From Calliopum simillimum (taxonomy: Eukaryota; Arthropoda; Insecta; Diptera; Lauxaniidae): a DNA stretch of 64,000 bases. The translations under genes and the position numbers were made by a program. Shown here piece after piece: positions 23,951 to 36,959 of this stretch (positions are counted from its first letter, which is position 1; each line of letters begins with the position of its first letter). The DNA lies in assembly GCA_951812925.1 (NCBI GenBank), contig OX638370.1, forward strand, positions 37,513,948-37,577,947, in the 5' to 3' direction. The notes below the pieces were generated by a model, which worked only from the letters and a program-made list of their open reading frames with translations, searched no databases and was not told the origin of the DNA.

Positions 23951-25481
23951 TTCTATGTGGGGACAAGCGCTTTTGAAGTGCTTGGATCAGAAGCGCTAGA
24001 AATTTTTCCTCTTGGGATGTTTAGTCGCAAGCCTTATTTTTTTTACAAACAAAATCCAATTGTTTATTTTGACAGTTTCGAACCATAGGGTGAATTTGTT
24101 AATTTTTTTTTAAATTTTCAAATTCATTGCAAAATTTTAAATGCCATGAATGCGCTTCAAAACATTTGCATACATCCATAATACATAAGCAATAGGCGTG
24201 ATTTGATTGTTAATTAATTAATTGTTTACATTTATGTATGAATAACATAAACGTAAACTGTAAATTTATATTTTTTTTTTTAAGAGTCAATAAACTTTAA
24301 TAAAAAAGTTGCCATATGTTTAAAATTTAATGAAATAATTTTTTAAATTTGCAAAAATATTTCTCTTGATTTGATGAACTTAAAATTTTCATATTTTTTT
24401 TTTTTCAAAAATTATTTAAAAGTTTATTTCTTTCAGAGTAATTTTTTAGTAATTAATTGAATTGAGGAAATTTGCATATGCATTCCTTTTTTTTTTTAAA
24501 TATTTGCAAATTTATAAATTTATTTGAAATTTATCAAGATAAATAAAAATTCAGTCATGTCATTTTTTAATTAGCCTTGATATTGAACTTTTGCATTTTT
24601 ACATATTCATATGTTGCGGTGTCGAAATGAAATAAACCTGTTCAATATTACAATCAATTAAAAACATGCCTCACTCATTCACAGTCTGTGTATAAAATCA
24701 ACAAGTCATTTAGACATCAAATACGCGATGTTATTCATTTCGTCGCTGTCTAATAGAAAAATCATTCATTATTTTCTTTTTTCTTTTTCATTTTGCATTG
24801 TTTTCATTACTTTGGTGTGATGGAATTTTATCACACGACATCAGCCCACATTCAGAGAAATTTTATTATGTAGACCAAAGAGGGCAAAGTTCAAAAATAT
24901 AAGCTATATAAGAAAAACTCAAGTAATAAATTGAAGGCATTAGTTGTGATGTGATAAGTCGTCCATTATCACATGCAGTATAACATCACTAAATATAAAA
25001 ATCTTATCATAAGTTTTTATTTATTTAAAATTAAATATCTTAATTTATAAATAAATTAAAAAAAAAAAAATATCATATCACGTGTCACCCGGTCCATCCA
25101 ATTAGATTATACAAAATTGTTTATTTCTTAATTGAACCCAAGTGCTTGTGATAACTTAACTATAACGCAGGATATAAACAATTGAGTCAAAAAATGTCAT
25201 CGCTTATGACACTTTCTTGGGTGTTTCGATTTATCTCATTTCTTTTTCTTATGTAAGTAAGAGACTGTTTTGTTTTTGTTTGGATTAAATGTTGTTACAT
25301 ATTTTTTTTTACCCAATATAAATCACTTTGATCAATAATTACTTTGATAATGAGAGATTGACGAGTATTTTATTGAACTAGTGTAAAAGTTGTTAAGATG
25401 TTTCAAAAATTTCAAAACTCTTAATTGACTTATTTCATTTGTAGTGATCTATACCAGGGTGCAAGCTATCCGTGCGAATAC

Positions 25482-25640
25482 TTATAAAAAACGTGCTTGA
25501 AGTTACCAACAAAATACAAACTGCAACTGATTTGTTTTGGGCACGAGCGCTATGCTGATCGATTGTGTGTAGAAAACAATAACAAAGCAATAGGAAGCGA
25601 TTGTGCGGTAGTAAACTGAATTGTACGAATTACAACAATG
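25482..25640 (+). promoter_or_regulatory. Weak candidate TATA promoter with UTR-like sequence
   Basis: CTTATAAAAA at 25481-25490 is followed by about 130 bp that is less AT-rich than its surroundings and has no start codon context of note. It looks like a leader exon but lacks a convincing initiator and donor. Confidence 0.1.
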
Positions 25641-25687
25641 TAGGTGCCATTAGAAAGAAATAAAAAATGGACGATGTTAAGTTGAAA

Positions 25688-26560
25688 CTAGCAAGGGTGT
25701 TACCTTTCGTCTGGCCAAACATTAAATACCTTACACTGTAGTATTTTGAAAATTTTGCTTGTACGGGAGATGCCACGACCACTTCTCCAAATTCTCATAG
25801 CTTTTGCTCAGATCTTGCACCTACTGTCCTCAGTGTCTAAGAAAATTTGGTTGCATTATCTCAAAAAATGCATCCAGTATAGCATTTTGGATCTTTTACT
25901 TATATGGGATGTGCCACGACTTCTTGTGCGAGTTTGTCTAGTTATTGTTTAGAGCTTGCATCAACTGTTCTTAGTGTCTGAGTGAAATTTGGTTCGATTA
26001 TCTCAAAAAATGCTTTCAGTATAACATTTTCAAACTTTTTCTTATATGGGAGTTGCCACGCCCTTTTGTCTGAGTTCGCATTGTTTGGAGTTACTGCTCT
26101 TAGTTTCTGAGTGAAATTTTGTTGGATTATCTTGAAAAGCGCTTTCAGTATAACATTTCGAAACTTTTGCTTATATGGGAGGTGCCACGCCCTCTTGTCC
26201 AAGTTTATTTAGGTTTTTTTCAGAGCTCGCATATATTGTTTTTAGTGTCTGAGTGAAATTTGGTTCAGTTATCTCAAAAAAGCTTTCAGTATAACATTTT
26301 GAAATTTTTTCTTATACGGGAGGTGCCACGCCCTTTTGTCCGAGTTTGCCTAGTTTTTGCTCAGAGCTTGAGCCTACCGTCCCTAGTATTTATGTGTATT
26401 TTGGTTACATTGTCGTGAAAATACTCATAAAGTTTCATTTTGAATATATTTTTTGTATGGGCGGTAGGCGTGTCCGTTGCCCGTTTTTTCTCATTTTCAA
26501 TCCCACGAGCTAACTTTTACGACGAACCAACTGTACTAAATTTCATCGAGGTTAGTTTTC
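25688..26560 (+). repeat. Dispersed 'GTGCCACGCCC' repeat, copy 7, 3'-truncated
   Basis: It starts CTAGCAAGGGTGTTACCTTT and carries five modules, the most of any copy here. It breaks off after the GTGTCCGTTGCC block near 26560, without the terminal hairpin. Confidence 0.75.
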
Positions 26561-26683
26561 GCGTGAAAAAAAAGGATTCCAACAAATAATACATCGTTAG
26601 GAACATAATTATTGACTTAAACGAAATGTTTTTAGTTGAAGTCGGACTAACTGTTTTCTCTACACAGAGTGAAGAGAAAACCA

Positions 26684-26864
26684 CGTTCGTGAGTGTTTTA
26701 ACTACGTTTTGCTGATTTGGATTTAACAACGCTCCAAGTTCATATTTGTATGGTGCGCTGCTTAATCCTAATCAACGTGGTTGAAACTTTTTCAACAATG
26801 CTGGTTGCCAAGCGTTGTTAAACTCAGATCAGCAATGAAACGTAGTTAAAACACTCACGAAACG
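26684..26864. repeat. Inverted repeat with CGTGAGTGTTTTAACTACGTT arms
   Basis: The arms at 26684-26733 and 26811-26864 are ~50 bp with a few differences. A third related piece (ACGTTGTTAGATCCAAATCAG) follows directly, and AACGTGCGTTGTTAAAACTG occurs at 27318. Probably the ends of a decayed element. Confidence 0.6.
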
Positions 26865-26931
26865 TTGTTAGATCCAAATCAGCTCATTTCAATACAAATA
26901 GACTTTCAGTCAACTTCACAATAATGATGGC

Positions 26932-26996
26932 CGTGGCTGAGTTGCTAACGTTCGCACATATCACACGACAGGTTCCAGGTTCAAATCTCTCCAATA
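26932..26996 (+). repeat. tRNA-like module (SINE-like)
   Basis: An A-box-like TGGCTGAGTTGCTAACG and, 30 bp on, a B-box-like GGTTCAAATC. The acceptor ends do not pair, so it is not a working tRNA gene; a tRNA-derived SINE head is likelier. Confidence 0.4.
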
Positions 26997-27061
26997 CCAA
27001 ACAAAAAAATACGAGTAATTTATTTAAAGCAAAAATTGAAATTTAAAAAAGAAAATAATGA

Positions 27062-27186
27062 GGGGATTCCTGAAAACGTGTAAAAGCCTCGAAAACCTCG
27101 TAAACTTGTAAAAGTTGTCAAAATCAATACGAAATTTGACAGTTTTACGAGGTTTTCGAGGCTTTTACACGTTTTCAGGAATCCCC
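27062..27186. mobile_element. 125-bp hairpin MITE
   Basis: Two perfect 43-bp inverted arms (starting GGGGATTCCTGAAAACGTGT) around a 39-bp loop, with TAAT-like sequence on both sides. Confidence 0.85.
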
Positions 27187-29352
27187 TTAATATCAGTTTC
27201 ATTGTTGTTGACAGGAAAAAATTAGAATTAAAAAAATAATAAGAGAAAAAACTATTTTTTTTTGGATTTTATTTAGCAAATAATTAAAAAAAAAAAATAA
27301 TTAAAACCCATTCAGCAACGTGCGTTGTTAAAACTGCCTCAATCGAGCCATGTTCAAAATTTGGGTCGCCACGTGGGTAAAATAACCACGTAACTGAAAC
27401 AAATTTGAATCGTTCGAATCACAATTTTTGCTGTAAAAAAGTGACTACGCTAAGTTAACGTCAAAATGTCAAAATACTTATGGCACGACCGGTTGCTTGC
27501 TTGCATTCTTATCAGCCGAAAAAGAGTGGAAACGGTAAACGGCAAAATATTTGGTATGCATATAGCTGTAAATACGGTCTTTTGAGCATAATTTTAGCAC
27601 GTTGTTTGACAGTTCTAAGCAAAGCAACGTTCGATAGTCACAAATAGATTTTGTCGAAATAATTATGCCGACTAGTGTGTATCGAAACAATGCAGGAAAT
27701 CAAGAAATCATTAGACGAATTTCTATAAATAAGGTTTAAAACTTGAAAACTCGATCAGAACTTTGTCAGCTTAAATTTTGATAACTTCTATACTGATGCT
27801 ATCACTTTAAGTTTTATTTCATTAATGTTGCCTGTATTTCTGGATGGCGTGATTGTTTTATGACACGCGTATTAAAGTTGGCTACTTTTTGTTTGTTTTA
27901 TTTTGGCTACACAATTTGTTGTATTTTTTGTTGTTGTTGTTTTTACTTACTTAAAATTAAATTACGTTCTATTCTTTTATTCGTATCTAAGTATCCTCTG
28001 GCTTTTCCGTGTGCTTATAGCACAAAGTTCATTTTGAAAAACACCAGAGAACATCTCAATTTTTCACTTGACGACGTGTTTCAATTTCTGTGTTGCTTAG
28101 TCAGGAATTAAATTAAACTTTGAATTTACTCGATTACGTATACACTTATGTACATATGTATGTATATTATGTATGTATATTTACGAGAACACATTAAAAA
28201 CAAGTGCAAAATTACGCGCGCTGTAATTTTATCAATTTGACAATGAAATGTTTTCAATTGCCTCGAATTTATTTGCTATCTGTCTGTCTCAAAAACAAAA
28301 AAGAGAAATTACTTTAAGTAGTTACAAAGTTCACGTACTCACTCGTATGATAGACAGCAAATTAGTGATTTATAAAGTTGAGAGTTGGGAAAAAGTTTAA
28401 AGAACTTCGTATTGGCGTCTTAGTCACTTGGATTATTTTAAGGATGATGTAATAGAAAATGTTAATCATAATAACAATAATTTTTTTTAAATGACTTTGA
28501 TTCATTTTAATTAAATATTATTGAATTTGATTTCAAAGAAAAAAAAAAATGGAAGCTGTTTTTCCACTTTTTTTCACTTCCATTTCGTACCCGTAAGGAA
28601 AACTATTTTGCAATAAAATTTATAATGCAAGCTTCTTTCAAATAAAACTCCGTTCTTATAAAATTTTAAACACTTGGAAAATTTAAAACTCACTTCAGAA
28701 AGTCTTGCCCAAGAGACTGTAAGCTACATTTTATTGATTTAACAAAAACAAATTTTACAAGGTCATGGAAAAGTATTTCTTTACTTTCCATTCTCTATAT
28801 CCGCATGTTCTTCAAATAACTAGAGCACTTCCTGCAGTATTTTATAATATGTAAAGCAAAATACAAAAGTACATATGTACATATGTAATTTTATATGTAT
28901 CTGCAGAATTTTATTTAAGAAAGCGAATATTAAAAACCCACAGAATGAATGTTAAGTGATAAAAGAGAAAAACTTCAACAATGACCCTGAAATGCAAGTT
29001 AGCGTAATTTTGCTGCTACAAACATTCGTCATTCTTATCTGACAAGTTATGTGTACGAATATGGGGCATTCCATGCCGAACCAAAAAAGCATTCTGATTT
29101 TGTAGCCCGTTTTTATTTTTGAAGCCTCCATGCCATTTCGTTCAAGAGATATATATTTTTAAAAATTGCAAAAATTACATTATATTTTTTGAGATGTTTA
29201 TAACTCCGCCAATTATCGGCCAAACCGCGAATATATTTTTGTATATTTGTTTTTAAGCGAACTTTTTATAAAAAAACATAAAAACATTTTTTTAAATAAT
29301 ATTTCAAATTATTATTAATCCTCCAACATCTCCTTTTTCCATCCCTGAAGGG
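27187..29352. other. AT-rich, no supported gene
   Basis: An 83-codon ORF at 27860-28111 is Cys/Phe-rich and looks fortuitous. GTATGTA-type microsatellite at 28145-28180. Confidence 0.5.
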
Positions 29353-30573
29353 TATGTATGTATTCTCCTTTAACTCCTGGGAGGAGCATAGGGTCAATAT
29401 GAAACGTCTCCATTTGTTGCGATCCCTTGCGATGACTTTGATCTCTTGCCACGACTTTCCCAATTCTTGGATTTCCTTTTTCAGCGACCTTTTCCAGTTG
29501 GTTTTGGGTCTACGACGTCCACTACTGCCTTGTGGACTCCATTCAAGAGCCTGGCGACAAACTTTGCTGTGAGGTCTCCGGAGAGTATTACCAATCCATA
29601 TCCACTTGCGCAGCTTGACCTCGTTTGCTATAGTCTTCTGATTGCATTTTTGATGTAGGTCGGCATTTGATATAGTGCGAGGCCTTCAAACCTTTAGTAT
29701 ACGCCTTAAGCTTTTGTTGACAAATACTTGCAGCTTGTTCGTTAGTTGTAACAAGCCATGTTTCGCACCCATATAACAAAACCGATTTCACATTCGAATC
29801 AAAAATGCGTACTTTCGTTTTGGTGGACATAACGGAAGAAGACCATATTTTGTTCAGTTGAGCAAACGCGTCTTTTGCTTTTGCTATTCTTGAGTTGATA
29901 TCCTCTTTTGCTCCACCATCCATGGAGATAATGCTGCCTAAATACGTGAAACTATCGACGTTTTCGATGTCATCACTGCCAGCTCTAAACGTGATGTCAT
30001 TCCTGTTTGCGTTTGGTTTCATGCTTTTAGTCTTGGATACGTTGATTTTAAGGCCAGCCTTTTTGATTCCAAGACAAGGTCTTCAATTTTGCTTTGCATA
30101 TCTGAGTGCTTGGACGATAAGAGGCAAATGTCGTCAGCGTAGTCCAGATCTTCTAGATGTTCGATAAAGTTCCATTGGATACCCCATTTGGTCTTATAAA
30201 GAGCTTTATCTAGGATATCGTTAAGAACGATAAGGAAGAGAGATAGTGATAGTAAACACCCCTGACGTACGCCTGAATTAGTGGTGAATGTCGGTGACAA
30301 CAACCCGTTGTGTAATACACTGCATTTAAAGTCTTCATATTGTGCACGTACTAAGTTTATGGCCTTTGCGGCAATACCTCTTCGCTGCAGTGAAACCCAG
30401 ATGTTTTCTCGGGAGACACTGTCGAAGGCAGTGCAATAGTCTACGAAGACAAGTTGAAGCGCAGCACGCCACTCACATGATTGTTCGACAATTATTCTAA
30501 CGGTGTTGATTTGATCCACGCATGATCGGTTTGGCCGGAATCCTGCTTGCTGCCATCCTGAAGGGTGCTTCTG
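29353..30573 (-). mobile_element. 5'-truncated non-LTR retrotransposon (RTE-like) with decayed reverse transcriptase
   Basis: The minus strand begins at WQQAGFRPNRSCVDQINTVR and continues with FVDYCTAFDSV (motif A), SGVRQGCLLS (B) and LDYADDICLL (C, DD intact). The C-terminal region follows: FTYLGSIISMDGG, LLYGCETW, WIGNTLRR and a tail ending DRNKWRRFILTLCSS. At least two frameshifts break it, near 30020 and near 29590. The 3' end is a run of CATA-type tetranucleotides, as in RTE-clade elements that end in short tandem repeats instead of poly(A). A 78-bp fragment of the same 3' end occurs at 61454. It is unrelated in sequence to the LINE at 5150. Confidence 0.85.
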
Positions 30574-31689
30574 TACAAAATTTAGATAAAATATTAATAG
30601 TTAAGTAGTTGAATAATGGAGGGGAAAAAATTATTAAACAATTTAAAATAAAAGAACCCAGCGTTTGTCCATTCTCAAACTAGTCTTGAAATTTTTAATA
30701 AAATCGGAGAGAATGTATTAATCTATGTATTAATAAGCAAGACAAAAATTTGTCCTACCTTTTTTACTATGTTAGAAATGAAGCACAATTTTGAATTATA
30801 GACCATTAGAAAGGTATTTGTGTGTAAATGTGCACAATGTTAAAATTATTTTAATATTTTGGCATTAAGCCAGGTAAAATTAAATGCAAATTTTTCAATA
30901 TTAACACCGACAAAATACGCGGTCACACAGAGCTGAGAAGAGGATACAGCAGAAAGAGAAAGACAAAAAGCTGTCTGACACTGACTTCAGGTTTTTTGTT
31001 TTCTTGTTGTTTCACATTTTTCATTGCACCAGGGATAATAAATAAGCTTTTCTATTTTGTACCAAATAGAAAAAAAAATTACTAAAACTGTCCAAAAAGT
31101 ACCAAAATTATTTAATACATTTGTGGTAAAATTTTGGTCATTGGATAATTCTAGTTAGACTTGAAAATTTTGCAAAAAAAAATAAAAAAAAAAAATTATA
31201 TATTCATAAAAGGTTTATGTAATTTTTGCAATTGTTTAAAGATTTTTAACTCTTGAATGGTCTTATAAAAAAAAAATTTTTTAAAATCATGTATGTCTTA
31301 TTTGGCATGGAATCTCCCTTTCATATAAATCACAATAAAACTAGAGAATATTCAAGTGAAAATGTTATAATTTTAATGATATCTATACGAGACAAACGTT
31401 CGTTTTGTGTGATAATGCTGCCCATTTTATATTATCACAAAAAACATTAACAATACATAAAACTGATAACTTAAATGATAACCAGTGAAAAGATACTTAT
31501 ATGAATACTTTGATAAGTTACGCTCATAAATATGAAGTCTTATTAAGTTTGTAAAACACCTTTTTTGATTTTGATTTTTGTTTTACGTAGTACAGGTATT
31601 ATAGTTCGGTCTTGGATTAGGCTATTTTCAGGAGATGACGCGTCGGACGTTCTCATTGTATATCCGATATACGCATAGTTATTAGATCT
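30574..31689. other. AT-rich, nothing recognised
   Basis: No repeats or genes I can support. Confidence 0.5.
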
Positions 31690-32140
31690 AATTGAACATT
31701 TCGACATTTTAACAACAAAATTAAATTAAACTAAACTAAAACAAACTAAGCTAAACTAAATTAAACTAAAGCAAACTGAACTAAATTAGACTATTCTAAA
31801 GTAAACTAAAATTAATAAAACCAAACTAAATTAAATTAATCAAACTGAATCAAGCTATAATAAACTAGAATAAAGTAAACTAAACGTAACTAAATCAAAT
31901 TAATCTAAATTATTTAAACTAATTAAATAAAACTAAATTAAAAAAAAAAAACCAAATTAGACTTAACTTAATTCAACTAAAATAAATAAAACTAAACTAA
32001 ATTTAACTAAATTAGACTAAACTAATCTAAATTAAACTAAATTAAATTAATTTAAGTTCTTATAGAGGTGTACTAACCATTTCTTTACAATTGTAATTAA
32101 AACTAAACTTAATTTAAGTAAATTAACCTAAAATAAACTA
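31690..32140. repeat. CTAAA/TTAAA-type satellite
   Basis: Degenerate five-base units (AACTA, AATTA) for ~450 bp, with a short break near 32060. Confidence 0.85.
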
Positions 32141-32299
32141 AAATCTAAGTGGTTTTTAGATCTACATATACGCTCACACAATATGCGGCAACTTTTTAAA
32201 AATGCGATGATTTCAATAATCCGGTTTTTTGTAGAACTAGTCGAGGCTTCAGATTTCAGAATTGGTCAGATTTTTTTATTGTTGATTTATCTTTGTGGA

Positions 32300-32770
32300 T
32301 AACTAAATAATTATTTAAAGCTTCCATTCCAGTCTGAAGGACTAAATGCTGGATGAAAAGTCCAACAAAGAACCAAAATAGTACTCATGTGAAGTTGGTT
32401 CGTGATTTTTGAAAACCGAAATTTTTTTTCGAGGTCTGGGTCCGTTGGGAATACTTCTTGAGTTCTTTTACAAAATTCGAAATAGTTAGTTCTGCGAATA
32501 AAATCGGAGGAGTACCGTTTTTTGCCAAGCGCCATGTTTATCACTTAGAGGGGTTCTGATAACATTTTTGAGCTCACAAGAAAGAGTTTCTGGAGTTCTT
32601 TATTGTTTTTTTTTTAACTTTTTATTTTTATTTTAGGTGAAAAATTTTTTCAAATTACTAACGAAAAAAAGTTTTGATTACAGATCTGGATAGTGCTCGA
32701 AGAGTTCTAAAGAGAATCTTAGAGGCATTTTTTCGAAATATTTGTACTTTTAATTTTAATCGAAAAATCA
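32300..32770. repeat. Foldback repeat family, copy 1 (loop orientation 2)
   Basis: It shares GAAGTTGG(T/C)TC, GTTGGGAATA.TTCT and GGTTCTGATAACA with the copy at 46.67 kb. After that point its central segment is inverted relative to that copy. The right arm is mostly missing. Confidence 0.7.
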
Positions 32771-34646
32771 AAAAAACCGAAATATTTTTCTAATTTTTCG
32801 ATGAAAATGGAAATCAAATTACAAAGGTAGAATTTCAAGACAAATTTTATTGGACATTAGATGTGGATCTATTCAGAATCTTTTGCTATAAATCGTAATA
32901 ATCAATGAGTAACGCTTGAAACTCAATTTGAAAATAAAACGTGCAGTCAAAACAAGACAAATGTAAACAACTTGCATATGTAGTTATTGCAATTTACTTT
33001 TATATTGTATTTATGTAGGCACCTACTTTTAATGCTCTATTTAATATATGTAATAAATTTTTTTTTTAATTGGAAATTTTTATTTTTATTGTCAATAATA
33101 TGATTAAACTAGAAAAAAAGTAAATGAATAGCGTAATGCAGTATACTTGAACTTTGAACAACATAACACAAATTTATAACGTGATGATACCAAGTACCTA
33201 CGCAACATACTAAATGTCAGATGTTCTTTGAGCAAAGGTTTCATCTTTCAAAAGCCTACAAAAGTACTTCTTTATGAATATGATATGACATTTGTTTTAT
33301 AATGAATTGTATAAAGCTGAAGGTGTCCTTTTCAAAATCAAGCCTAAAGGTTACACCAACAAATTGTTAAATAAAGGACTAATGGACCCTATCTGTAACC
33401 TTTGGCAATAAAACTTCTTAGGAAATTAATTTTTTCTATTAAAAAACTGTTTTTTATCAAGTGCCTTTTGTTGTTTTTGAATTTTGATTAAACATTTTGG
33501 CTATTTATCAATACAATTGTTTTCAACTTTTTCGTTTGGTGTCCAAGCGAACTTTGTACATGCGGTCATCATGCGATTTTCTCTTAATTCTTTTACTTGA
33601 CATATTTAATGTGTGATATATTGAGTCTAAAGTTCACTGTTCCCGTTTTTTGTTGCGATTGTTTGATATTTTCATTATCTCTATTATATTGTTGTCTTTA
33701 GATATTTAATGCTTACCCATACATAAATATTTTTATGTGGAAAAAAAAGTGAATATACAGAGCAAAGGTTTTTGTTTTTTCATCCAACATTTGTGGAAAA
33801 TAAATCTAACTGGACTTTGGATAGTTATGCCATTCAATATATTTATTTATTTTTATTATGATTTTTTTTTTCTTTTTTAAGGAAGCAATAAACAAAAAAT
33901 GTCAGAGGAATTCTGTGTGGGTTCTGTTTTCATTTATTTGTTTTCTGCTTTAAATCATTTGCCAATTATTGCATAATTTATATATCAGCAAAATACACTT
34001 TTTATTAGTGTTGCTTTTGCTTCAACACTTGCCAAATTGTCTGTCTGTCTATCTGTGTTTGTATCTGCGATATGTATTTTTGTGTTGATACCACTTACTT
34101 GATTCTACCTTTATGTTATTGTATTTGTTATGTAAATATTTGATTCAAGCAAATTAATTAAATTATAAAATTGCCAATACAGCGCCATCTACAATTTAAA
34201 TAATGTGTTTATTTTGATTTAAGGCTGTAAATGTGTTTATTTTTGCATTATTCTTTTATTTTTGTCCTAGGTCAGGTGAACTTTTATTTTCTTTTGATTG
34301 GCATTTTTATTTAGAAAAAAAAAAAAACAAAAAATCTGCTTTTCTTTTTTTTTATACAACGTTATTTTTAGTTATTTAATTAAAAAATAAGAAAATATAT
34401 TGCCATTCTATCATTCATGATGAATTTGTCGTTCACACTATCTGCCGGCTTTTTCTATTTTCTCTCGGCTTGTGCTAATTTTATGTTTAATAATAACTTT
34501 GATATTTATAGTAATTTATTTTTACTTTAATTTTTCAGTTTTTAAAAATAAGCCTGTTCCACTTCTTCAATATTTTAAACTTTTCCCATTGATTGGTGCG
34601 ATAAAATTTAAAGTAATAAGTATCGAGCCAATTCGGCGCACAATGG
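32771..34646. other. AT-rich, nothing recognised
   Basis: Unique-looking sequence without ORFs of note. Confidence 0.5.
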
Positions 34647-34654
34647 GAGATCGT

Positions 34655-36168
34655 CAGTGGCGGATCTAAGTAATTTTCCGCCCTAGGCACTTATTTTTTT
34701 GCCGCCCCCCTTCAGATTTTTTTTATAGTAAAAGAAACTTATAATAAAAACAAAAAAATAGGTTACATTAACACTTTAATTATTTGTATGTTAAAATACA
34801 TCATACATTAAAAAATTTTTCGTCTAATTTTGTTAATTGCAAATTGGTGAATAATAAATATCTTCACAACCTATTTCAAGCAAAATATCTTTTTCTATTG
34901 TTAAAATAGCAATATAATTTTTGACTCGCTTTAGAACAGAGAAAGACATTTCAGCAGTGGAATTGGAAATTGGTGTACATACGCACATTGTACACGCAAT
35001 GTCAATATTTGGGAATAATGTGCAGAGATCATTTCTCCGAAGAATTTGACGCAAATCCTGATGCAAATTTTGTATTAAAGCTTTTTCAGCACAATAAGAC
35101 TTGAACTGGAGAAGTTCGTCACTTAATGATTTTTCTAAATCTTCAGGAAAACTTTTTCGTAATAGTTCAGCTTTTTCGCGTAGTTCATTGTTTCCCAAGG
35201 TTGCCATATCTATTAGACCGCCCAATTTTTACAGAGCTTTCACATATGACACAGGTCTTATTTTGAAATCACAGATCAACTGATCTAAAATTACATTGAA
35301 TGTAAAAATTCTGAAATTATCGCTGCCACTAGTTTCCTCATCTCTTGTTTCACCAAACTGCAATGCACACGTTCTTTTTCTTGAAGAAACTGTTTTGTAT
35401 TCCTTAATGACAGATATCTCCTGAGCTTTTTTTTTCGTAAAGATCAAATTCGTCACGAATAGCTTGAATTATACTGAATAGGCCATCGTACAGTTCAACC
35501 ACTTTCCCCAGGTTTGTTTTGACACCTTGCAAGATCGTGCTAACGGCGTTAACTTTTTTTAATACAAAATTCCATATACACAAAAGAAATGGTGTTTCTA
35601 ATTTATTTCTTATACCTTGAGCTTCACATCGTACCTCACCTTTTTCCTTGGAATCATTTTCAATGGCTTCAAGAGCCGACTATCGCTCGCGGCCGCATAA
35701 TTCATTGTCACGAATTCCCGTGATAAGAGTTCTTAAGCTTATAATCATTTGGTCTTGTAGAAGAATATCTATTTCAATCACTCATTTTGCCGCCCCTACA
35801 GTTCATTCTGCATTTGATAAGAGTTCTTGAGCTTATATTTCTTTGGTCTTATAGAACAATATGTATTTCAATCACTCATTTTGCCGACCTGGGCATTGAG
35901 TAAACTTTTCTTAAATATCCTTTATATTCGTCTTAATTTAACCGAATGGTACACTACATGGTTGTTTTTAATCGGTTAAGTCATCCATTCGTATTGCTTA
36001 AATAGTGCCGAATTTAAATGTTTTTCGAAGTACCATTTAGGTAAAATAAAATCAAGTTCAATACTTAAATTATAAAATTTTTTTTTATCACTCCAAAAAT
36101 TTGCCGCCCCACAAAATCTGCAGCACTAGGCAGGTGCCTACTGGTGCCTTAGGGTTAATCCGCCACTG
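34655..36168 (-). mobile_element. Decayed hAT transposon with 8-bp target duplication
   Basis: The terminal inverted repeats begin CAGTGGCGGAT. The exact 8-bp target duplication GAGATCGT lies at 34647-34654 and 36169-36176. The 1514-bp element holds a decayed transposase on the minus strand and has probably lost the region for the N-terminal zinc-finger part. The sequence outside rejoins cleanly when the element and one target copy are removed. Confidence 0.93.
34833..35560 (-). pseudogene. hAT transposase, C-terminal part (ZMYM1/DUF4371-like), broken
   Basis: The minus strand encodes VSTILQGVKTNLGKVVELYD and AIRDEFDLYEKKAQEISV, then the KRTCALQFGETRDEE and FTFNVILDQLICDF blocks, and ends with the dimerisation domain TPISNSTAEMSFSVLKRVKNY. 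This order is that of hAT transposases with a DUF4371 core, such as those related to ZMYM1. Lesions: a frameshift in an A-run near 35435 and an in-frame TAA at about 35229. The catalytic DDE residues of the N-terminal half are not recognisable. Confidence 0.82.
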
Positions 36169-36419
36169 GAGATCGTGGTAGGTAAAATTTGTTTTGGTTT
36201 AGTTGCACAGTGGGCTCAAAGTTGGACTTAAAATAACAAAACTGCTCTATAGAACTTTTTACATTAGAAAGTACTAGATAAACGCTCTCGTTAGCCGGAT
36301 GCACTTATGTAGCATATCGTTAGAAAGTATATTGTTTCTTTTTTTCAAATATTAAAATAAAAAAAAATGGAAAAACTGCAAACTTTGACAATAATAAAAA
36401 AAAATGCATCTTCTGATTT

Positions 36420-36870
36420 TCATTATTTTTCAATATAACATGTGGGAAACTATGCTTAAACGAATGCAAAGTCCCTGCTACCCTTTTTTGATAACTTTTT
36501 TTATGAACTTTTTCATATTGTAGTTTTTGACGGGACAAAATGAAGTGGTGACTTTTTTGGAACGCTATTTTTAATTCGTTTGCATCGATTTATGTCAAAA
36601 TAGCATTTTGGCAAAAAGTGCAAGCATTTAGCTTTTAAAAAAATATTTGCTTGAGTTTTTATATATAAAACGTGAATTATGGAGATTTTTCGAGCTCAAA
36701 AAACCAAAATCGATAAATTTTGAAAACTTTGATATTAAAAAAAAAAAAAAAATAATACAAATTTTGATACTCGTAATTTTCCAATATAATAATTGGCCAA
36801 GTATGCTTAATCGAAATGCAAAGTCCCTACTGCCTTTTTTGAGAATTTTTTTTCTTTATATTCTTTAACG
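36420..36870. repeat. Direct repeat of ~85 bp, ~350 bp apart
   Basis: TATGCTTAAACGAATGCAAAGTCCCT (in part) recurs at 36805 as TATGCTTAATCGAAATGCAA, in both cases after TTCAATATAA and before TTTTTTGA. Confidence 0.7.
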
Positions 36871-36959
36871 TTTTACAATAGCTTACAGTCTGCTTAAATT
36901 CGGAAGATGCTTATTTTTAACGAAAGGGTAGTAGGTAAGGGGTATATTTCACCCCTTTC

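Larger units (their letters stand above)
23321..25687. other. Mostly unique AT-rich DNA with tRNA-like modules at the left
   Basis: Apart from the two tRNA-like modules listed separately I see no genes. GAAGTGCTT-type inverted pairs occur at 23355 and 23965. A weak TATA-like spot at 25482 is listed separately. Confidence 0.5.

Noticed and set aside
27860..28111. 83-codon ORF as a small membrane protein
   Set aside because: Cys/Phe/Leu composition expected from T-rich DNA; no other support.
31690..32140. CRISPR-like or centromeric array
   Set aside because: Degenerate five-base units without spacers; a simple satellite.
36205..36225. CACAGTGGGCTCAAAG as another Transib-type end
   Set aside because: No matching opposite end or 5-bp duplication found.
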